From Slackia sp. (GTDB lineage: Bacteria > Actinomycetota > Coriobacteriia > Coriobacteriales > Eggerthellaceae): a stretch of 32,674 nucleotides of DNA. Each line of letters opens with the position of its first letter. The first letter of the stretch is position 1. The notes below the pieces were generated by a model, which was given only the letters and a program-made list of their open reading frames with translations, was not told the DNA's origin and did not search any database. This document shows, in pieces, positions 15,521 through 24,846 of the stretch. The translations under genes and the position numbers were made by a program. The DNA lies in contig JARIED010000026.1 of the NCBI GenBank assembly GCA_029266945.1, forward strand, positions 1 through 32,674, in the 5' to 3' direction.

Positions 15521-15537
15521 GCGACAAGGCTTGTCGC
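15521..15537. promoter_or_regulatory. 17-bp dyad just before the CBS-protein gene
   Basis: GCGACAAG-G-CTTGTCGC is a perfect dyad around one base, ending a few bases before the AAGGGG ribosome site of the next gene. The one-base centre makes a poor RNA hairpin and a good two-fold DNA operator. Confidence 0.45.
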
Positions 15538-15552
15538 ACATGAAGGGGATTT

Positions 15553-16902
15553 ATGTTCTATCTGACTAACATGCTTGGTCGCCCTGTGTACGATTCCACG
15601 GGCGAAAAACTCGGCACGGTCTCTGACCTCGCTATTTCCACGGGGGAGGTGTTCCCCCGCATCACCTCGCTTGCCTTCCGCGGTCCTGGACGCACGCCGT
15701 TCATGATCAGTTGGCGCAAGTACGTCGAAGACTTCAGCGAAGACGAAGTCACTCTCAATACCGAGTCGTACAACATTCGATTCAGCTATCTGCAGCCTAC
15801 CGAGGTCCTTTTGGCTCGCGATCTGCTCGACCAGCAGATCGTCGACACGCAGGGCCTGAAAGTCGTGCGCGTCAACGACCTCAAACTGTCGCCCTCCGGG
15901 TCGCAGCTGCGCCTTTTGGGCGCCGAGGTGGGCGTGCGCGGTATCCTGCGCGGCCTGCATCCGCTGCTCGAGAAGGCCGTCGTTTCCGGCGCGAAGCTTT
16001 TCGGCAAGAAGGTCGAAGAGAGAATCATCGCCTGGAACTATATGGATCTGCTCGACCGCGACCTGTCGAAGGTGAAGTTGTCCGTGACGCATAAACGCCT
16101 CGAAGAGCTGCATCCCGCCGACGTCGCCGACATTTTGGAACAGCTCGACCCGAAGCAACGCGCCGAGGTGTTCAAACATATCGACGACACGCGCTCGGCT
16201 GAAATCATCGCCGAGTTGGAAGACGAATTCCAGGCGGAAACCCTCGATGACATGACCGATCGCGAGGCGTCGGGTCTGCTTCGCCAGATGGATCCCGATG
16301 ACGCCGCCGACATCATCCGCGACCTTCCTTACGAAAAGGCGGAAACGCTGCTTCGTTTGATGGGCGTGGAAGATGCCGCCGAAATCAGGCGCCTGCTGGG
16401 ATATCGCGACGACACCGCGGGCGGCATGATGACCACGCAGTTCGTTGCGCTGAGCGAAGACGACACGGTGGGGGAGGCCATCGAGACGCTGCGCGCCCTG
16501 GACGAGGATTTCCCGACCGTGCATTTCGTCTACGTTCTGGAAGAGGACAGCGAGAAACTCGTCGGCGTCATGTCGATGCGCACGCTGGTGCTCGCGCACA
16601 ACGACACGCGCCTCGGCGATGTCATGTTCACCGACGTCATCACCGTTTCGCCCGACGAAGATGAGGAAGAAGTGGCCTCCGACATCTCGAAGTACGACAT
16701 GGTCGCGTTGCCTGTCGTCGATGAGAGCGGACACATGCTCGGTCTGGTGACGGTCGATGACGCGCTCGATGTCATCGAGGAAAGCACCGAGACCGAAAAG
16801 ACCACGAATCTGTGGATGAAGGTGGCGCTCGCCGTATGCGGCGGTGTCATGTTCCTGGCGCTGTACACGGCCGTGATCATGCGGATCATGGAGGTGGGCT
16901 GA
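15553..16902 (+). CDS. PRC-barrel / MgtE-N / CBS-pair protein with one membrane helix
   Basis: This 449-residue protein carries the cytosolic Mg2+-sensing part of MgtE channels without the channel. Residues 1-80 and about 85-150 are PRC-barrel-like repeats (MLGRPVYDSTGEKLGTVSDL; LLDQQIVDTQGLKVVRVNDL). Residues about 180-285 are an MgtE N-domain with its superhelical repeats (LHPADVADILEQLDP, LRQMDPDDAADIIRDLP). Residues about 290-415 are a CBS pair (DDTAGGMMTTQFVALSEDDTVGEA; VMFTDVITVSPDEDEEEV). One transmembrane helix ends the protein (about 424-444). In MgtE this module binds Mg2+ and closes the pore. Here the next gene is an NRAMP-type carrier whose ATG overlaps this stop by one base, so it is probably a Mg2+-responsive regulator or partner of that carrier. 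Transport by this protein itself is unlikely. Confidence 0.9.
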   Translation: MFYLTNMLGRPVYDSTGEKLGTVSDLAISTGEVFPRITSLAFRGPGRTPFMISWRKYVEDFSEDEVTLNTESYNIRFSYLQPTEVLLARDLLDQQIVDTQGLKVVRVNDLKLSPSGSQLRLLGAEVGVRGILRGLHPLLEKAVVSGAKLFGKKVEERIIAWNYMDLLDRDLSKVKLSVTHKRLEELHPADVADILEQLDPKQRAEVFKHIDDTRSAEIIAELEDEFQAETLDDMTDREASGLLRQMDPDDAADIIRDLPYEKAETLLRLMGVEDAAEIRRLLGYRDDTAGGMMTTQFVALSEDDTVGEAIETLRALDEDFPTVHFVYVLEEDSEKLVGVMSMRTLVLAHNDTRLGDVMFTDVITVSPDEDEEEVASDISKYDMVALPVVDESGHMLGLVTVDDALDVIEESTETEKTTNLWMKVALAVCGGVMFLALYTAVIMRIMEVG

Positions 16903-18260
16903 TGGCTGCTGTGAAAAAGGGAGCCTCGTACGACGAGGTGATGCAGGCCGTTCGCGAAGGCGACAAGAGCGCGCTCGAGGTCGCTCAGGACGTCGCCGTC
17001 GACGGCGCGGCCGATACCGAGACCAAGAAGAAGCGCGCCACGGCGCTTTTGATTCTCGGAGCCATGGGCCCCGGCGTGGTGAGCGCCATGGCCGGCAACG
17101 ACGCCGGCGGCATTTCGACATATTCGACCGCCGGCGCTGATTTCGGGTTCGCGGCCTTGTGGGTCATCCCCGTGATGTGCGTGCTGCTGCTGGTGGTCCA
17201 GCTGACGGCCGCCCGCATGGGCGCGGTGACGGGCAAGGGCTTCGCCGCCCTCATCCGCGAGCGTTTCGGCATCCGCTTGACCGCGCTCGCCATGGGCGCG
17301 TTGCTGATCGGCAACGTGGCCACCACGTTCAGCGAGTTCGCCGGCATCGCGAGCGGCATGGAGCTGTTCGGCATTCCGCGCATGGCGAGCGTGCCCGTCG
17401 CGGCCCTCGTGGTATGGCTGCTCGTGGTGAAGGGCAGCTACAAGAGCGTTGAGAAGGTGTTCTTAGCGGTATCGCTCGTGTTCGTCACCTATGTGGTCGC
17501 GGCGTTTCTTGCGGGACCGAACTGGGGCGATGTTGCATATGCCACCGTCGTGCCGCACGTTCCCGCCGATCCGCACTTCGTATCGCTCGTCATCGCCATG
17601 ATCGGTACCACGATCGCTCCGTGGATGATGTTCTTCACTCAGAGCAACGTGGTCGACAAGGGCGTTACCGACGATCCGCAGGAAATGATGCTGCAGAAGG
17701 TCGACGTCACCACCGGCACCATCGTGGCCTGCATCGTGGCTTGGTTCATCATCATCACCACGGGCGCGGTCCTGTATCCGCAGGGCATCGCGGTCGATTC
17801 GGCCGCCGCAGCCGCCAACGCGCTGGCTCCGTTTGCGGGCGAATACGCTCAGATCCTGTTCGCCGCGGGCCTGACGGCCGCAAGCTTTTTGGCTGCATGC
17901 GTGCTGCCTCTGACCACGTCGTTCGTCATCTGCGAGGCGTTCGGCTGGGAAGCGGGCGTCGATTTCACGTGGAAGGAAGCCCCGATGTTCAAGGGCATCT
18001 TCACGTCGGTCATCGTGTTTTCCGCCGTGGTGGTGCTCATCCCGAACCTCGATCTCATGGGCATCATGCTTACGGCGCAGTTTATCAACGGCGTCATCCT
18101 GCCGGTTTTGCTGGTGTTCATGGCGCTCATCGCCGCGGACAAGCGCATCATGGGCAAGCATGTCAGCACATGGGCGGGCAAGGCCATCATCTGGGCGACG
18201 GTCGGCGTCGTCACGGTCCTGACCGTGGCCCTGCTGATCATGCAGGTTCTCGGCATATAG
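16902..18260 (+). CDS. NRAMP-related divalent metal transporter, probably Mg2+ (NRMT type)
   Basis: This is a 452-residue SLC11/NRAMP-fold carrier with about 11 membrane helices after a 45-residue charged N-terminal tail. The ATG overlaps the CBS gene's TGA by one base, and GGAGG precedes it. In classic Mn2+/Fe2+ NRAMP proteins helix 1 reads DPGN and helix 6 reads MPH. Here helix 1 reads DAGG (residues 67-70) and helix 6 reads TIAPW (237-241). The soft-metal methionine and the histidine are therefore gone while the metal-binding Asp is kept. Loss of the Met is the hallmark of NRAMP-related Mg2+ transporters, characterised from Eggerthella lenta. The MgtE-like sensor next door supports Mg2+ over Mn2+. 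Substrate is inferred; the fold is secure. A plain MntH label would mislead. Confidence 0.88.
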   Translation: MAAVKKGASYDEVMQAVREGDKSALEVAQDVAVDGAADTETKKKRATALLILGAMGPGVVSAMAGNDAGGISTYSTAGADFGFAALWVIPVMCVLLLVVQLTAARMGAVTGKGFAALIRERFGIRLTALAMGALLIGNVATTFSEFAGIASGMELFGIPRMASVPVAALVVWLLVVKGSYKSVEKVFLAVSLVFVTYVVAAFLAGPNWGDVAYATVVPHVPADPHFVSLVIAMIGTTIAPWMMFFTQSNVVDKGVTDDPQEMMLQKVDVTTGTIVACIVAWFIIITTGAVLYPQGIAVDSAAAAANALAPFAGEYAQILFAAGLTAASFLAACVLPLTTSFVICEAFGWEAGVDFTWKEAPMFKGIFTSVIVFSAVVVLIPNLDLMGIMLTAQFINGVILPVLLVFMALIAADKRIMGKHVSTWAGKAIIWATVGVVTVLTVALLIMQVLGI

Positions 18261-18276
18261 GCCAAGCAAGCAGCGT

Positions 18277-18305
18277 AAAGGCGGGGGAGCGTTCCTCCGC
18301 CTTTT
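18277..18305 (+). terminator. Terminator of the CBS/NRAMP pair
   Basis: A 12-bp stem (18277-18288 with 18293-18304, one G-T pair, loop GCGT) ends in a short T run. The remaining 228 bases before serC hold a possible -10 (TACAAT at 18456-18461) and no gene I can support. Confidence 0.9.
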
Positions 18306-18533
18306 GTGTGCTTTGAGTCTGCGTTTTCGAACGGTGCGACGTGTGCCTTCTGTGGCGAGATGCCGCTCGTCGCGTCGAATTCGCCGTTTCTTCGCCGCTC
18401 GCGTAAGGTTTCGCTTCGCCGCCGCTCGCTTCTCCGCCGATCGGTCCGTTCTCTTTACAATAGTTCGGTGCGTCACGCTTTTTTCGACGCGGGATGATTC
18501 GAATGATTACGACCGGCGAAGGAGGTCATCGAC

Positions 18534-19616
<1,083 letters not shown>

Positions 19617-19623
19617 ACGGGAC

Positions 19624-19657
19624 GAAGCCCGTGTTTCACGTGAAACACGGGCTTTTT
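19624..19657 (+). terminator. Terminator after serC whose stem contains parS
   Basis: A perfect 26-bp palindrome (19627-19652), extended by AA/TT, is followed by TTTTT (19653-19657). As RNA it folds into an 11-bp stem with an ACGU loop, a textbook intrinsic terminator. The core 16 bases are parS. Confidence 0.85.
19632..19647. promoter_or_regulatory. parS: parS site embedded in the serC terminator
   Basis: The 16 bases TGTTTCACGTGAAACA match canonical parS exactly, 19.45 kb from the site at 179. The flanking bases extend the dyad on both sides. Confidence 0.93.
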
Positions 19658-19715
19658 CGCTTCGACGTTTTCTTTTGCGGAAACCCGCCTTGTTTCGAAA
19701 GAAGGGATATACAGC

Positions 19716-20630
19716 ATGTATAAGGTGCATTGCTTGAATAACATTTCGGCCGATGGCCTCGCCGTCTTCACTGACGAATACGAATTGGTCGATGATATCG
19801 CGCATGCCGACGCGGTGCTCGTGCGCAGCGCCGATATGCATGAGATGGAGCTTCCCGCCAACTTGAAGGTTATCGCGCGCGCAGGCGCCGGCGTGAACAA
19901 TATTCCGCTGCAGAAGTGCGCCGATGCAGGCATCGCCGTGTTCAACACGCCGGGCGCTAACGCCAACGCGGTCAAGGAGCTCGTGCTTGCCGGCATGCTG
20001 CTCGCCGCGCGCGATATCGTGGGCGGCATCGCATGGGTGCAGGAAAACGCTGCCGACGAGAACGTCGGCAAGGCGGCCGAGAAGGCGAAGAAGGCCTTCG
20101 CCGGCGGCGAGATCTTCGGCAAGACGCTGGGCGTTATCGGTCTGGGCGCCATCGGCGCGAAGGTCGTCGCTGCAGCCGAAGCGCTGGGCATGAAGGTCGT
20201 CGGCTACGATCCGTTCGTCGACGCCGAGCGTGCTGCCGCCATTTCCGCCGACATGATGTTCGTGACCGATCTGGCCGACCTGTATCCCGCTTGCGATTAC
20301 GTGACTATTCACGTTCCCGCCCTGAAAGACACCGTCGGCATGGTGAACGCCGAGGCGATCGCGCAGATGAAGGACGGCGTCGTGTTCCTGAACTTCTCGC
20401 GCGACACGCTGGTCGACGATGCCGCCATGGCCGCTGCTCTCGAAGCGGGCAAGGTCGCGCGCTACGTGACAGACTTCGCGAATCCCGCCGTGGTCGCGAT
20501 GCCGCGTGCAATCGTGATGCCGCACCTGGGCGCATCGACCAAGGAGGCCGAGGACAACTGCGCCAAGATGGCCGCCCGTTCGGTCATGGATTACCTTGAG
20601 CGCGGCGTGACCGTTCATAAGGTGAACTAA
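19716..20630 (+). CDS. serA: Short-type 3-phosphoglycerate dehydrogenase
   Basis: SerA oxidises 3-phosphoglycerate to phosphohydroxypyruvate with NAD, the first step of serine synthesis. The 304-residue protein is a D-2-hydroxyacid dehydrogenase with no C-terminal ACT or regulatory domain. The NAD-binding turn reads GVIGLGAIGAKV. The catalytic Arg lies in NFSRDTLVD and the catalytic His in MPHLGASTKEAEDN, the latter being the phosphoglycerate dehydrogenase signature. The segment that usually carries the catalytic Glu (EP motif) reads TDFANPAVVAM here, as I recall from other short SerA proteins with TDF(P)N. Lack of an ACT domain predicts no serine feedback of the usual kind. AGAAGGG precedes the ATG. 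The function is supported by serC upstream. Confidence 0.9.
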   Translation: MYKVHCLNNISADGLAVFTDEYELVDDIAHADAVLVRSADMHEMELPANLKVIARAGAGVNNIPLQKCADAGIAVFNTPGANANAVKELVLAGMLLAARDIVGGIAWVQENAADENVGKAAEKAKKAFAGGEIFGKTLGVIGLGAIGAKVVAAAEALGMKVVGYDPFVDAERAAAISADMMFVTDLADLYPACDYVTIHVPALKDTVGMVNAEAIAQMKDGVVFLNFSRDTLVDDAAMAAALEAGKVARYVTDFANPAVVAMPRAIVMPHLGASTKEAEDNCAKMAARSVMDYLERGVTVHKVN

Positions 20631-20673
20631 GCCCTCGTCGAGCGTGGGCGACAGAGTGCTTGAAGCGGGGCTT

Positions 20674-20719
20674 GCGTGCCTGGTGCGCGTCACGCCTCGC
20701 TTTCGTATTGCAGGCACGC
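20674..20719 (+). promoter_or_regulatory. Inverted repeat in the leader of the DUF1015 gene
   Basis: GCGTGCCTG (20674-20682) and CAGGCACGC (20711-20719) are perfect complements 28 bases apart in the 137-base gap after serA. No T run follows. Just before the start codon a second small stem (GAGAA/TTCTC, 20754-20767) places the AGGA ribosome site in its loop. Confidence 0.35.
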
Positions 20720-20767
20720 GTCGCGCCCGCACGTCAATTCGAAGGTTTCCATTGAGAAAGGATTCTC

Positions 20768-22042
20768 ATGCTCATCCGTCCGTTCAAAGCTGTGCGTCCG
20801 CGCATCGACGCGGCTTCCCAGGTGGCGGCTCTTCCTTACGACGTGTACGACCGCGCCGAAGCAGCGGCGGCCGTCGAAGGCAAACCGCTTTCGTTCTTGA
20901 ATATCGATCGTCCGGAAACGCAGTTCGCGCCTGATGCGGACATGTATGCCGACGAAGTGTATGCGAAAGGACGCGAGCTCCTTGAGGCGCGCATCGCCGA
21001 CGGCACGTACGTTGCGGACGAGACGCCGTGCTTCTATCTGTACGAGCTCGTGATGGAAGGCCGAAGCCAGGTGGGCATCGTGGCCTGCTGCGCGGTTGAC
21101 GACTATCTCGGCGGCGTGATCAAGAAGCACGAAAACACGCTCGAGAAAAAGGAGCGCGACCGCATCCGCCATATCGACGCCCTCGATGCCCAGACGGGCC
21201 CCATCTTCCTGACGTATCGCGACGATACGGCCGTCGACGCGCTGGTGGGCGAGGTCAGGTCGCGTGAGCCGCTGTACGACTTCACATCCGAAGACGGCAT
21301 CGTGCACCGCGCCTGGATCGTCGACTCCGCTGCCGAGGTCGAGGCTCTCGCTTCCGCGTTCGCCGCGGTTCCGTGCGCGTATATCGCCGACGGCCATCAC
21401 CGTGCTGCCTCCGCGGTCAAGGTGGGTTTGAAGCGCCGCGAAGAGCATCCCGGCTACACGGGCGATGAGGAATTCAATCTCTTCCTCTCGGTGCTTTTTC
21501 CCGCAAGCCAGCTGGCAATTCTGCCGTATAACCGCGTGGTGCGCGACCTGAACGGCACATCCGTCGAGGACTTCAAGGCGGAGCTCGGCAAGAGCTACGA
21601 GATCTTGCACGAGCAGGATACGCCTCTCGAGCCCATCGACAAGGGCGCGGCCGCCATGTATCTGCAAGGGAAGTGGTACGGCCTTGGCGTGCATCCCGAG
21701 TTCGAGAACGGCCATCCGGTCGACGGCCTGGACGCGTCGCTTCTTCAGAACCTGGTGCTCGATCCCATGCTCGACATCAAGGACCCGCGCACGAACGAGC
21801 GCATCGAATTCGTCGGCGGCATCCGCGGCCTGGGCGAGCTCGAACGCCGCGTGAGGGTGCTCGACGCCGCGAAATCGGCCGATGAGCTGGCGGAGAAGGG
21901 GCCGGCCGTCGCATTCGCGCTGTACCCGACGGCTATCGGCGAGCTTTTGGCCGTGGCCGATGCGGACATGCTCATGCCGCCTAAGTCGACCTGGTTCGAG
22001 CCGAAGCTGCGCAGCGGCCTGTTCATCCATCGCCTGTCGTAG
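20768..22042 (+). CDS. DUF1015 protein of the serine operon
   Basis: DUF1015 proteins have no proven role but often follow serC-serA. This 424-residue, cytosolic-looking protein starts MLIRPFKAVRPRID and has the family landmarks ALPYDVYD, SFLNIDRPE, VIKKHENTLEKKERDRIRH and YIADGHHRAASA (DGHHR at 208-212). DGHHR followed by Ala resembles the nucleotide-binding turn of ParB/sulfiredoxin-fold proteins, a group that includes the serine kinases SerK and SbnI. By context it may handle phosphoserine or serine, possibly covering the missing SerB step. That is inference. The ATG follows AAAGGA. A terminator hairpin lies 28 bases after the stop, which closes the serine cluster. Confidence 0.88.
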   Translation: MLIRPFKAVRPRIDAASQVAALPYDVYDRAEAAAAVEGKPLSFLNIDRPETQFAPDADMYADEVYAKGRELLEARIADGTYVADETPCFYLYELVMEGRSQVGIVACCAVDDYLGGVIKKHENTLEKKERDRIRHIDALDAQTGPIFLTYRDDTAVDALVGEVRSREPLYDFTSEDGIVHRAWIVDSAAEVEALASAFAAVPCAYIADGHHRAASAVKVGLKRREEHPGYTGDEEFNLFLSVLFPASQLAILPYNRVVRDLNGTSVEDFKAELGKSYEILHEQDTPLEPIDKGAAAMYLQGKWYGLGVHPEFENGHPVDGLDASLLQNLVLDPMLDIKDPRTNERIEFVGGIRGLGELERRVRVLDAAKSADELAEKGPAVAFALYPTAIGELLAVADADMLMPPKSTWFEPKLRSGLFIHRLS

Positions 22043-22070
22043 CGCGACCGCGCGGTAACAACTTCCAATT

Positions 22071-22105
22071 AAGTGCCGCGTCTGCTTATCAGGCGCGGCA
22101 CTTTC
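22071..22105 (+). terminator. Terminator of the serine cluster
   Basis: The 10-base arms AAGTGCCGCG and CGCGGCACTT (22071-22080, 22094-22103) flank a 13-base loop and are followed by TC. A TATAGT box (22112-22117) for the next gene lies right after. Confidence 0.75.
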
Positions 22106-22265
22106 GCATACTATAGTGCATTGCGATATGCGAGCCGCATCGTGCACGCCTTCCCCGAAAGGCCGTGCGCGTCGGGGCGATGCGCCGATTTGGCGGGCGC
22201 ATCCAGCCGTCTGCCGCCCGCATGCGCTCTATGCCTTGAAGGGATTCATGCATGAAAGGAACGCC

Positions 22266-23606
22266 ATGAAAGACACCCTGCCTCTGTACCGCGATTTTTC
22301 GTCGATCCATACGGTCGATCCCGAGTATTACTCCGCTAAATACGACGTGAAGCGCGGTTTGCGCAACGCCGACGGCACGGGCGTGCTTGCGGGCGTCACC
22401 AACATCTCCAACGTTCACGGCTACGTCGTGTCCGAGGGCGACAAGGTGCCCGACCGCGGCCGTCTTTCCTATCGCGGCTATAGCATCAACGATTTGGTCG
22501 ACCATGTCGTCGCCGAAGACCGTTTCGGTTTCGAAGAAACCGCCTACCTGCTTATGTCGGGCGAGCTTCCTACCGCCGAGCAGCTCGCGGCGTTTCGCTC
22601 GATGATCGACGAACAGCGCGATCTGCCCGACGGATTCACGGCGAACTACATCATGAAGCCGCCGACGCGCGACGTGATGAATTGCCTGGCCCGTTCGGTG
22701 CTGCAGCTCTATGCTTTCGACCCGAACGCCGAAGACCGCTCCGCCGAGCATGAGATCGACACCTCCGTCATGCTGCTGTCGCGCCTGCCGCGCATCATGG
22801 TGCTCGCGTATCACGTCATGCGCGACAAGTTCCACGGCGATTCGATGTTCATCCACCATTTCGTCGAGGGCCAGAGCACGGCGGAGACCATTCTCTCCAT
22901 GCTGCGCCCCGACCGGTCCTTTACCGATACCGAGGCCAAGACGCTCGACATCATGCTCATGCTGCATGCCGAGCACGGCGGCGGCAACAACTCTACGTTT
23001 GTATGCCGCGCGCTGACCAGCGCCGATACCGATCCATACTCCGCGTATGCGGGTGCGATCGGCAGCCTCAAGGGATCCCGTCACGGCGGTGCGAACAACC
23101 GCACCCTCATGATGACCGACGATATCAAGCAGCACGTGGCCGACATCACCGATGAAGGCCAGGTGGCCGACTACCTGCGCAAGATCGTGAGGAAAGAGGC
23201 CTATGACCGTACCGGTCTGATTTACGGCATGGGCCATGCGGTCTATACGCTGTCCGACCCGCGCGCCGAGCTGTGCCACAAGTACGCCGAGCGCCTTGTC
23301 GAAGGCACCGAGTACGAGGCCGAGTTCCGCCTGCTCGAAAACATCGAGCGCCTCGCCCCTGTGCTTTTGGCCGAAGCGGGCAAGAGCAAGGACATCTGCG
23401 CGAACGTCGACCTGTACAGCGGCTGCGTCTACGGCGCCCTGGGCATTCCCCGCGAGCTGCTCACGCCCATCTTCGCCTGCGCGCGCATTGCGGGCTGGAG
23501 CGCGCACCGCTTCGAGGAAATCGTTTCGGGCAAGCGCATCATGCGCCCCGCTTACAAGAAAACGGGCAGCGCGCGCGATTACATCGCCATTTCCGACCGC
23601 GCATAG
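22266..23606 (+). CDS. gltA: Citrate synthase family enzyme
   Basis: This enzyme condenses acetyl-CoA and oxaloacetate to citrate. I choose the ATG at 22266 (446 residues; MKDTLPLYRDF), preceded by AAAGGA. ATGs upstream at 22248 and 22116 would add residues of no family character. The three catalytic residues are in place: His234 in LHAEHGGGNN, His324 in YGMGHAVY and Asp382 in NVDLYSG. The GSLKGSRHGGAN segment is also typical. It may work in an incomplete, biosynthetic branch leading to 2-oxoglutarate and glutamate, since no other cycle genes are here. A methylcitrate synthase activity cannot be excluded by eye. It ends in a strong hairpin. Confidence 0.92.
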   Translation: MKDTLPLYRDFSSIHTVDPEYYSAKYDVKRGLRNADGTGVLAGVTNISNVHGYVVSEGDKVPDRGRLSYRGYSINDLVDHVVAEDRFGFEETAYLLMSGELPTAEQLAAFRSMIDEQRDLPDGFTANYIMKPPTRDVMNCLARSVLQLYAFDPNAEDRSAEHEIDTSVMLLSRLPRIMVLAYHVMRDKFHGDSMFIHHFVEGQSTAETILSMLRPDRSFTDTEAKTLDIMLMLHAEHGGGNNSTFVCRALTSADTDPYSAYAGAIGSLKGSRHGGANNRTLMMTDDIKQHVADITDEGQVADYLRKIVRKEAYDRTGLIYGMGHAVYTLSDPRAELCHKYAERLVEGTEYEAEFRLLENIERLAPVLLAEAGKSKDICANVDLYSGCVYGALGIPRELLTPIFACARIAGWSAHRFEEIVSGKRIMRPAYKKTGSARDYIAISDRA

Positions 23607-23628
23607 CGTCGGTCATTTCGCATGAACA

Positions 23629-23654
23629 GCGCCGCGGGTTTCTGCGGCGCTTTT
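23629..23654 (+). terminator. Terminator of citrate synthase
   Basis: The GCGCCGC / GCGGCGC stem (23629-23635 with 23644-23650) with an eight-base loop is followed by TTTT. Confidence 0.85.
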
Positions 23655-23691
23655 GCTTATATCGAAGAAAACGCTACGAAAGGAGCGCCGT

Positions 23692-24846
23692 ATGGCTCTC
23701 GAACTGAATGACGCGCTCGAAGCCCTGCAGCTTTCGGGCATTCGCCGCATCACAGCGAAGGCGAAGCAGACGCCGGGTTGCGTGCTGCTGACGCTCGGAG
23801 AACCTGACGGCGATACCGCCGACGAGGTGAAAAGGGAAGTGGGCGTCTCGCTGGAGGCGAACGACACGCATTACCCGCCCAACAACGGCAAGGAGCACCT
23901 GCGAAACGCCCTTTCGGCCCATATGGCCCGCCGCGGCCTTTCGTACGGTCCCGACGAGGTGATCGCGACGTGCGGCGCCACCGAAGCCCTGTTCGTGGCT
24001 CTGACCTGTGTCATGAATCCGGGCGACGAGGTGATCGTGCCGACGCCGGCTTTCGGCCTGTACGAATCGATCGTGGCGCTTAATCGCGGTACGTTCGTTG
24101 CTTTGGACACGAGCAAGACGGCGTTTCAGATTGACGACGCCGCGCTGCAGTCCGCGGCGAGCGAGCGCACGAAAGCCATTGTGCTCACGTCTCCCAACAA
24201 CCCGACGGGCTGCATTTACGACGAGGCGAGCCTTGAGTCCGTCGCACGCTTCGTCCGCGAGCGCGACGTGTTCGTGATCTGCGACGACGTGTACGCGAAC
24301 CTCGTGTACGACGATTTCCCGTATCGCGGCTTCGCGTGCCGACACCCCGAGCTTCGCGACCGCGTCATCGTGTGCGACAGCTTCTCGAAGCCCTATGCCA
24401 TGACGGGCTGGAGGCTCGGCTGGGTCGCGGCCGATGCTTCCATCGCGGCGCAGATGGCCAAGATCCATCAGTACATGGTGTCGTCGGTTCCTTCGTTCGT
24501 GCAGCGCGCCGCCGAGCGTGCCCTCGAGCAGGACGTGGCGCCTGCGCGCGACCTGTATCGCGAGCGCCGCGATTACGTGCTGCGGCGTCTCGAGGGCATG
24601 GGGCTTTCGTGCGTCCATCCAGCCGGCGCGTTCTACGTGTTTCCCTCGATCGAGCGTTTCGGCATGCCTTCCGAGGAATTCTGCCTGCGCCTGATCGACG
24701 AGGCGGGCGTGGCGCTCGTGCCCGGGTCGTGCTTTTCCGCCGAGGGATTCGTGCGCCTGTCGTATTGCTGCTCCATGCAATCCATCGAGGCGGGTCTCGA
24801 CAGGCTCGAGCGTTTCGTACGCGACCTGGAGGCCGCGCAGGCCTAG
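23692..24846 (+). CDS. Class I/II PLP-dependent aminotransferase
   Basis: This is an aspartate-aminotransferase-fold enzyme of 384 residues, cytosolic. The ATG at 23692 follows AAAGGAG; an earlier in-frame ATG at 23653 lies in the upstream terminator and is rejected. PLP-binding marks are TCGATEALF, LTSPNNPTGCIYDE, VICDDVYANLVYD and the Schiff-base lysine at 233 in SFSKPYAMTGWRLGW. The C-terminal arginine that binds the substrate carboxylate is in EGFVRLSYC. It resembles the aromatic, alanine or kynurenine-type aminotransferases of subgroup I. The exact substrate cannot be read from the sequence or the neighbours (citrate synthase, galE). Confidence 0.9.
   Translation: MALELNDALEALQLSGIRRITAKAKQTPGCVLLTLGEPDGDTADEVKREVGVSLEANDTHYPPNNGKEHLRNALSAHMARRGLSYGPDEVIATCGATEALFVALTCVMNPGDEVIVPTPAFGLYESIVALNRGTFVALDTSKTAFQIDDAALQSAASERTKAIVLTSPNNPTGCIYDEASLESVARFVRERDVFVICDDVYANLVYDDFPYRGFACRHPELRDRVIVCDSFSKPYAMTGWRLGWVAADASIAAQMAKIHQYMVSSVPSFVQRAAERALEQDVAPARDLYRERRDYVLRRLEGMGLSCVHPAGAFYVFPSIERFGMPSEEFCLRLIDEAGVALVPGSCFSAEGFVRLSYCCSMQSIEAGLDRLERFVRDLEAAQA

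Noticed and set aside
14895..15552. tRNA cluster considered as an integration hotspot
   Set aside because: No integrase, attachment-site duplication or foreign-looking genes flank the tRNAs. The repeated 77 bases are two functional tRNA genes with their own promoters.
16902..18260. Annotation as a Mn2+/Fe2+ transporter MntH
   Set aside because: The helix 1 DPGN and helix 6 Met-Pro-His motifs needed for transition-metal selectivity are replaced by DAGG and Ala-Pro-Trp.
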